A stretch of 64,000 nt of DNA. Source: Pseudoduganella violacea (GTDB taxonomy: Bacteria > Pseudomonadota > Gammaproteobacteria > Burkholderiales > Burkholderiaceae_D). The translations under genes were made by a program, and so were the position numbers. This document shows, piece by piece, positions 53,701-62,700 of this stretch (positions within the stretch are counted from its first letter, which is position 1; every line of letters starts with the position of its first letter). A model generated the notes under the pieces. It saw only the letters and a program-made list of their open reading frames with translations. It did no database searches and was not told where the DNA came from. The stretch is taken from NCBI RefSeq assembly GCF_014191875.1, contig NZ_JACHXD010000012.1, positions 1-64,000 of the forward strand, given 5' to 3'.

Positions 53701-56700
53701 TCCAGGCATTGAGCGCCCAGCCAGGCCAGCATTTGATTCAGGTGGTGATTCCGGCCGATGGCGCGGGCCAGCTTTGGTCTGGCCTGGGCGGCATGTTGCG
53801 CTGCGCCAGCCTTGAAAATCCCCGCATCGCGGTGCAGCTTATCAGTGTCGAGCAGGGGCAGGACGTTATCCTGGCCCTGGCCGAAAATATCGGCAGCGAT
53901 GCCCAGCAGCTGCGCTACCGGGGCGGTCAGCGTCTGGTCCAGGGCTGGGCTGAATTGCCGTCAACCGAGGCAAACCGTGCTTGGAAAGACCGTGGCGTCT
54001 ACCTGATTACGGGGGGCGCGGGAGGCCTTGGCCTGATCTTCGCGTATGACATCGCCGGCTCGGTACGCAATGCCACGCTCATTCTGACTGGCCGCTCCGT
54101 CGTCAGCGATGTGGTGCAGGCGCAGATCCGCGAACTGGAAGCGCTGGGCGCGGTGGTGCAGTATCGCCAGCTCGATGTCGGCGATGCGCAGGCGGTGAAC
54201 CAGCTGGTGCAGAGCATTCCCGAGGAATTTGAGAGCTTGGATGGCATCATCCATAGTGCGGGTGTTCTGCGCGACAGCCTGATTCAGAGTAAGACCGCGC
54301 GGCAAGTGAGCGAAGTACTGCGCGCAAAGGTCGCAGGCCTGCTGAATCTCGACCATGCCAGCCGCGAAATCGCGCTGGATTGCTTTATCTGCTTCTCCTC
54401 GACCTCCGGGGCGCTTGGCAATGTGGGGCAGGCCGATTACGCCGCCGCCAATTCTTTCATGGATGCGTATGCCCATTACCGCAACGAATTGGCGGCGCAG
54501 GGGCAGCGGCACGGCCGCGCACTGGCGCTCAACTGGCCTTTGTGGGAAGAGGGCGGCATGCAGGTCGATGCCGCGACTATCCAGGAAATGCGCCAGCGAA
54601 CCGGTCTGCGGCCTCTGCACAGCATCAGTGGCCGCAACGCCTTGGCCCAGGCCTTGGTTTTGAATGCATCGCAGGTATTGGTTGCGGAAGGCGAGATAAA
54701 GCGGTTCAAGGCCAGCCTGTCGCAGCAGCGCAAGGCTGCCCCTGCCCGCACCGAGTCCATCATGACGGCGGGAGCGCAGGAGAAGGCGGTGCGTTACTTC
54801 GTGCGTCTGCTGGCCGGAACGTTGCGGCGGCAGGCCGACAGCATTGACCCGCATGCCCAGATGGAGGCGTATGGCATCGACTCGATTCTGGTAGTGGAAT
54901 TGACGCGCAAGCTTGAGCAGGTATTCGGTACGCTTTCCAAAACCTTGTTCTTTGAATATCAGACCATCGCCGCATTAGCTGCCTACTTCATGGAAAATCA
55001 CGGCGAAGCGTTGGCCGCGCAGCTTGGAGACAACCTGGTACAGACGGTCGCACCCGCAGCGGCGGCGAGCATGGAAGAGACAGCAGTCAGTACGGCCTTG
55101 ACAAGCCGTCGCTCGGGTTTCGCTTCGCGCACTGTGCCTGCGGTATTGGCGGCACCGGTGGCAAAAGCTGCTGCCGATGTCGGCGATATCGCCATCATCG
55201 GGCTGGCGGGCCGCTATCCCCAGGCCGGCAATGTGGAAGAGTTCTGGGCCAATCTGAGCCAGGGTAAGGACTGCATTGGAGAGATTCCGTCCGAACGCTG
55301 GGACTATAAGCTGTACTTCGACGCCAACCGCGATGCGAACGGCAAGACTTACAGCAAATGGGGCGGATTTATCGATGGCGTCGACTTGTTTGACCCGCTG
55401 TTCTTCAATATCTCGCCACGCGAAGCAGAGCGCATGGACCCGCAGGAACGCTTGTTCCTGGAATGCGTGCACGCCGCGCTGGAAGATGCCGGCTATACCC
55501 GCGACACCGTTGGCCGTCAGGATCAAGCCGGCTCGGATGGCAGCGTCGGTGTCTTCGTCGGCGTGATGTATTCGGAATACCAGCTGTATGGCGCACAGGA
55601 GCAGGCGCGCGGCCGCAATCTGGCGATGCTCAACAGCCCTGCATCCATCGCCAACCGCATTTCCTACTTCTGCAATTTCAACGGCCCCAGCATGGCGCTG
55701 GATACGATGTGTTCCTCCTCGCTGACCGCGATCCATCTCGCCGTGCAGAGTTTGCAGCGCGGCGATTGCCGCGTGGCGGTTGCCGGTGGCGTGAACGTGT
55801 CTATCCACCCGAACAAGTACCTGATGCTGGCACAGGGTAAGTTCATTTCGGGGAAAGGGCGCTGCGAAAGCTTCGGCGAAGGCGGCGAGGGTTACGTTCC
55901 CGGCGAAGGCGTGGGCGCGCTGCTGCTCAAGCCGAAAGCGCAGGCCATTGCCGATGGCGACCATATCTACGGCATCATCAAAGCCACCGCGATCAACCAC
56001 GGCGGAAAGACCAACGGCTACACCGTACCCAATCCGAACGCACAGGCCAAGGTGATTGAAACCGCGCTGCGCGGGGCGGGCATCGATGCCCGCAATATCG
56101 GCTATATCGAGGCGCACGGCACCGGCACCAGCCTGGGCGACCCGATCGAGATTGCCGGGCTGTCCAAGGCCTTCCAGAGCTGGACGAAGGACAAGCAGTT
56201 CTGCTCCATCGGGTCGGCCAAATCGAATATCGGCCATTGCGAAAGCGCCGCCGGCGTGGCTGGCGTGACCAAAGTACTGTTGCAGCTGAAATATCGGCAG
56301 CTCGCGCCAAGCCTGCATTCGCGCTCGTTGAATCCAAACATCGACTTCGGCAATACGCCTTTTGTGGTGCAGCAGGAGCTGGCGCCATGGCTGCGTCGAG
56401 TGGACGAGAGCAGCGGCGTTCGGCGTGAACTGCCGCGCGTGGCCGGCATTTCCTCGTTCGGCGCCGGCGGCGCGAATGCCCACGTGGTGATCGAAGAATA
56501 TGCGGATGCGCGCCCGGCAACCGCTTTGCCCGGCCCGGCCCTCGTGCTGCTCTCGGCGCGCGACGGCGAGCGCCTGCAGGAACAAGTTCGCCAACTCTTG
56601 GCGGTACTTGCGCAGCCGGGCCTGATCGACCTGGCCGACCTGGCCTATACGCTGCAGGTCGGACGCGAAGCGATGGACGAACGCCTCGCATTGCTGGCCT

Positions 56701-59700
56701 CTTCGCTGGATGACCTGCGCGGAAAGCTGGATGCCATTCTGGCAGGTGAGACTCAGCTGGAAGACGTTTATCGTGGGCAGGTAAAACGCACGGCGGAAGC
56801 GCTGGGTGGCTTGGCTGGCGATGAGGATATGTCTGCCGCCGTCGATGCCTGGATTGAGAAAGGTAAATTTGGCAAGCTGCTCGACCTGTGGGTAAAAGGA
56901 TTGGCTTTCGACTGGCGGCGCCTCTACCGCGATGGCGCAGCGCGCCCGCGCCGTATCAGCTTGCCGACTTACCCTTTTGCACGCGAGCGTTATTGGGTGC
57001 AGACCAGCGCTGTCGTTGAAGGTGAGACTGGCAGCGAGATGCGTCTGCATCCCCTGGTACAGCGCAATACCTCTGATTTGGCCGGCCTGCGCTTCAGCAG
57101 CCGCCTGAGTGGCGAGGAATTCTTCCTCTCGCAGCACGTGGTCAACGGAAACCGCGTTCTGCCAGGCGTGGCCCAGCTGGAAATGGCGCGCAGCGCTGTG
57201 GCTCTGGCTGCGGGCGGCGATTGCCGCATCACGGTGAGCGATGTAGTCTGGGCGCGGCCGGTGATCGTCGGAGCGGAAGGACTGCTGCTGCATATCGCGC
57301 TCTATCCCGAGGACGACACGGCCGTCCGCTTCGAGATCTATGCCGATGCGGCGGATGGCGAGACTTCACCGTTCAGCCAAGGCCTTGCCATCGTTGAAGA
57401 CCTGGATGAAGCACCGGCCGAAACATACGATATTCAGTCTATTCGAGAGCAATGCCAGCGCGCATATCTGAGCGGTGCGGATTTTTATCCGCTTTGCCAG
57501 CGCGCCGGCCTGGAGTACGGCGCGGCGTTCCAGGGTGTTGCGGAGCTGTTCCTTGGCGAGCAACAGGTTTTGGCCCGTATTACGCTGCCCGAAGCTGCGC
57601 GCTCGGAAGCGGATTATGTCTGGCACCCCAGCCTACTGGATGCGGCTTTGCAGGCTACGCTGGCTGTGCAGGCAGATGCGGCTGGCCTGCCGCCCCTGAT
57701 GCTGCCATTCGCCCTGGAAGCGGTGGAGGAACTTGCTCCCTGCAGCGCGAATATGTGGGCGCTGGTCCGCTATAGCGCGGGCAGTTCGGCCAGCCAACGC
57801 GTGCCGAAGCTGGATATAGAACTGTGCGATGAAACTGGCCAGGTTTGCCTGCGCTTCCACGCATTCAGCCTGCGTGCCGTGGTGGCGAATCAGGCCGCTG
57901 CTGCGGAAGACAAGGCCGCACCAAGCGAAGACAAGCTGCTGCTTGCCCCGGTATGGGACGTTATCGGTGAAGCCGTTTCGGCGACTGTGCCAGAGCCGAA
58001 TGCGCGCCTGCTGATCGTCGGCGGAACGGCAGCCCAGCAGCAGGCAGTGGTGGCTCTGTATCCACAAGCGAAAGTGTTGCCTTTTTCCGCAGGTGCGCAA
58101 ATGGACGCCATAGATGCGGCTTTGCGTGGCGCCGGTTCGTTCGATCATCTGCTGTGGATCGTTGAAGCTGGTGAGCAAAATGATGACGAGGAACTGATCG
58201 CGGCGCAGGAAACAGGCGTGATCACGGGCTTCCGGTTGGTGAAAGCGCTGCTCGCAATCGGCATGGCCGATCAGCCGCTGGGCTGGACCGTGCTCACTTG
58301 CCAGAGCCAGTCCGTGCATGCTTGCGACGCCGTTGCGCCGGCCCACGCCAGCGTGCATGGCTTTATCGCTTCCATGGCCAAGGAGTTCCGCCGCTGGCAA
58401 GTGCGCCTGCTTGACATGCAGGCTGGCGTGCCCTGGCCTTGGCAGCGGATCTTCGGCCTGCCGTTCAGCGCTGCGGGCGATGCGCTGGCATGGCGCTCGG
58501 GCCAATGGTTCCGCCAGCAGTTGCAAACGGTACAAATGGCGGCGCCGGCAGCGACAGGGGCAGTCTACCGCGAAGGCGGCGTCTACGTCATCGTCGGCGG
58601 CGCGGGTGGCATCGGGCAGGCGCTCAGCGAACATCTGATCCGCAATTACCGAGCCAATGTGTTCTGGATCGGCCGGCGCGCCCTGGATGGCGAGATTGAA
58701 CAGGCGATTGCCCGCCTGGGTTCCTTCGGTCTCGCGCCAAGCTACATATCAACCGACGCGACCGACCTGCGCGCGCTGGAGGCTGCGCGCGAGACGATTC
58801 TGGCGCGCTTCCCCCGCATCAATGGCGTCGTTCACGCGGCGATCGCCTTGCTCGACAAGAGCTTGGCCCAGATGGATGAAGAACGGTTGCGCGCGGGATT
58901 GGCGGCGAAAGTCGATATCAGCGTGCGGATGGCGCAGGTCTTCGGCAAGCTGCCGCTGGACTTCATGTTGTTCTGCTCATCGCTCCTGAGTTTCATCAAG
59001 GCGGCGGGACAAAGCAATTACGCTGCCGGCTGTACTTTCAAAGACGCCTACAGCTTGCAACTGGCCAAGCGCCTGCCTTACCCGGTGAAGACGATGAACT
59101 GGGGTTATTGGGGCAGCGTGGGCGTGGTCGCCTCGCAGGCCTATCGGGAGCGGATGGCGCAGCAAGGCATAGGCTCGATCGAGCCGGAGGAAGGCATGCT
59201 GGCTATCGACGCGCTGATGGCCGCACCGTTGCCGCAACTAGGCTTCCTGAAAGTGACGTCGGCGATGCCCAAGGGCGGCATCCAGGATCTGATCGGCGCG
59301 AATCGTGTCGATATCCATCAATCCGGATATGCCTCGGTGGCTGCGGCCTTGAGCGAGCAAGACACGCTGCCGCTGCCTGCCGACGTCAGCCAAGTGGCCG
59401 CGCATCGTCAGGAAATGGACCGGCTGTCGCTGGCAATTCTCTGGGGCGAACTACGCGCCATAGGCATGTTTGGCATGACAGCCTCCTTTGGCCTGAACGA
59501 TGCAATGGTTTCATCCAGCATCCGGCCCGGCTACGCGCGCTGGCTGGCGCATAGCCTACAATGCCTGGCGCAGGCAGGCTGGCTGCGGCAGACCGCCGAT
59601 GTCTGGCACGTGGCGGCGCAAGGCCCGGTCCGTGAGCAGGCCTGGGCAGACTGGGAGCAGCGCAAGCACGCCTGGCTGAACGATGCGAATCTACGCGCCC

Positions 59701-62700
59701 AGGCCGTGCTGGTGGAAACCATGCTGCGCGCTTTGCCGGCAATGCTTAGCGGCCGCACGCCCGCCACGTCGATCATGTTCCCGAATTCTTCGATGGAGCT
59801 GGTGGAAGGCGTTTATCGCGGCAGCCCGCTCGCCGACTATTATAACGATGTGCTGGCGGCCAGCGTGCTGGCCTTTATCGCGGCCCGTCTGCGCCAGGAT
59901 CCTTCCGCCCGTATCCGCATTCTGGAAATCGGCGCGGGAACGGGCGGCACCAGCGCGCGCGTGCTGGCAAAGCTGAAACCCTACGCAAGCAATATTGATC
60001 AGTACTGCTACACCGATCTCTCGCGCGCTTTCCTGCTGCACGCGGAACAGCAGTATGGTCCGCATTATCCCTATCTGGCCTATAGCCTGTTCGACGCCAG
60101 CAAGCCGCTGGCGGGGCAGAGTATTGACGCCGGCAGCTATGACCTGGTGATCGCTACCAACGTTCTCCATGCCACCCGGGATATCCGCGAAAGCCTGCGC
60201 AATGCGAAGGCGGCTTTGCGCGGCAATGGCATGTTGCTGCTGAATGAGTTGAGCAGCTGCGAACTGTGGGCGCATTTGACGTTCGGCATGCTGGACGGCT
60301 GGTGGCTGTACGAGGATGAAACCCTGCGCATTCCCGGCTGTCCAAGCCTGGCGCCCGCCATGTGGAAGGCCGTACTGCGCGAGGAAGGCTACCGCCATAT
60401 CATGTTCCCGGCGGATGCCGCACATGCTCTTGGCCAGCAAGTGGTGCTGGCGGAAAGCGACGGCGTCACGCCGCAGCGCCACGTCAAACAAACACCCGCG
60501 CCGACCGCGCCGGTAGTCCGCGCCACTGCCGCAACCGGAGACGCTTCAGCTCCGGTTCGCGCAGCCGTCAAGCCAGCGCCGTCCCTGCCTGCATCGTCGC
60601 TGCGCGACGGCTGCGTGCTGCGGCTGAAGAAGCTGGTTGGACAAGTGCTGAAAATGCCGGTCGAGAAAATCGACGCCGCCAGCAACCTTGATCAATATGG
60701 TATCGACTCGATTCTTGTCCTGGAGCTGACCAATGGCCTGCGCGCGGCGCTGGCCGATGCTGGCATTACGAGCAGTTTAAGCACCGCCCTGTTCTTTGAA
60801 CACCAGTCCATCGATGCGCTAGCCGATCATTTTGTGCAGACTGAAGCCGCAGCGATGGCCCGGTGGACGGGCCTGGATGCGGCAGTGGAAGCGGTTCCGG
60901 CATATCAGCCGATGCGCGCCTTGCCATCGTCCAAGGGGCGCCGGGCGCACGCTTCCCAAGCATGGAGGGGCAAGGCGTCGGCCAAGGCCGTGGAACCGGC
61001 TGGACAGTTTGACGTTGCCATCATCGGCCTTTCGGGCCGTTATCCAATGGCGGAAAACGTGGAGCAGTTCTGGGCCAACCTGAAGGACGGCCGCAATTGC
61101 ATTGGCGAGATTCCGCCGGAGCGCTGGGACCATAGCCGTTATTTCGATCCGGCCAAGGACCGTCCCGGCAAAACCTATACGAAATGGGGCGGCTTCCTCA
61201 GCGATATCGACTGCTTCGATGCGCGCTTCTTCCATATCTCGCCGCGCGAGGCCGAGGCTATGAGTCCTCAGGAACGCCTGTTCTTGCAAGAAGCATACAG
61301 CAGTATTGAGGACGCGGGTTACACGCCGTCCAGCTTGAGCGCAAGCCGCAAGGTCGGCGTGTTCGTCGGCGCGATGAATGAGTATTACGGCGCCGGCAGC
61401 CGTTTCTGGTCCATCGCCAACCGGACTTCCTGGCTGTTCAACTTCCAGGGACCGAGCATGGCGGTCGATACCGCTTGTTCCTCATCGCTGACGGCGGTGC
61501 ATCTGGCGCTGGAAAGCCTGCGCAGCGGCGCGAGCGAAGTCGCCTTGGCCGGTGGCGTCAATCTGATTGTGGCTCCAGATCAGCTGGTGGAACTGGCGGC
61601 GATGACCATGCTGTCCAGCGGCGACAAGTGCAAGTCCTTCAGCGCCGATGGCGATGGCTTTGTGGATGGCGAGGCCGTTGGCGCAATCGTGCTCAAACCC
61701 CTGCAGCGAGCGGTCGAGGATGGCGACCATATTTATGGCGTCATCAAAGGTAGTGCGGTCAATGCCGGCGGAAAAACCAATGGTTATATGGTGCCCAACC
61801 CGAACCAGCAGGCACGGTTGGTAAAGGATGCGCTGGAGCGGGCCGGCGTCAACGCCCGCAGCATCAGCTATCTGGAGGCACAAGGCACGGGAAGTAGTTT
61901 GGGCGACCCGATTGAAATTGCAGGTTTAAGCAAGGCATTCCGCAACTGGACGGAGGATACGCAGTTCTGCGCGCTGGGCAGCGCGAAGTCCAATGTCGGC
62001 CATTGCGAAAGCGCGAGCGGCATGGTTGGCATCAGCAAGGTGCTGATGCAGATGAAGCATAGGACGCTGGTCCCCAGCCTGCATGCGGCTGTTCTCAATC
62101 CGGACATCGACTTTGGCAATTCGCCGTTCGCGGTACAGCAGAATCTTGCGGCCTGGGAGCGTCCAAAAGTGGAGATCGACGGCCGCCGCGGCGAGCAGCC
62201 ACGTATCGCGGGCATCTCGTCATTCGGCGCTGGCGGCGCCAACGCCCACCTGATTATCGAGGAGTTCATCGCTGCGCCGCTTGGCCAGGCGTTGGCGGGG
62301 CCTGCGCTGGTAGTGCTTTCCGCCCGCACTGAAGAAGGACTGCAGCAGCGTGTCCAGCGCCTTCTGGCGGCTATTGCGCCTGAGCGTATAGAACCGCAAA
62401 TGACGCTGGCGAATATCGCTTACACCCTGCAAACGGGGCGCGAAGCGATGGAAGAGCGCCTGGCCATTCTGGCGGACTCGCTCGACGCACTGCGCCGGAA
62501 GCTGGGCGTCATTGCAGCAGGCGAAAGCGAAGCCGATGGCGCGTATCGCGGCCAGGCCAAGAAGAACAAGGAAGCTTTCAGTCTGTTTGCAGGCGACGAG
62601 GACATGGATGGCATTGTCGCCACATGGTTCGCCAAGGCCAAGCTGGATAAGCTGGGCGAGCTTTGGACCAGGGGCTTTGCGCTGGATTGGAATGCCTTGT

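Noticed and set aside
59019..59051. Loss of the catalytic Asn in KR2 (YAAGC in place of YAAAN)
   Set aside because: The YAAGCTFKDA form is common in ketoreductases of trans-AT systems; Ser and Tyr are present, so I do not call it inactive.
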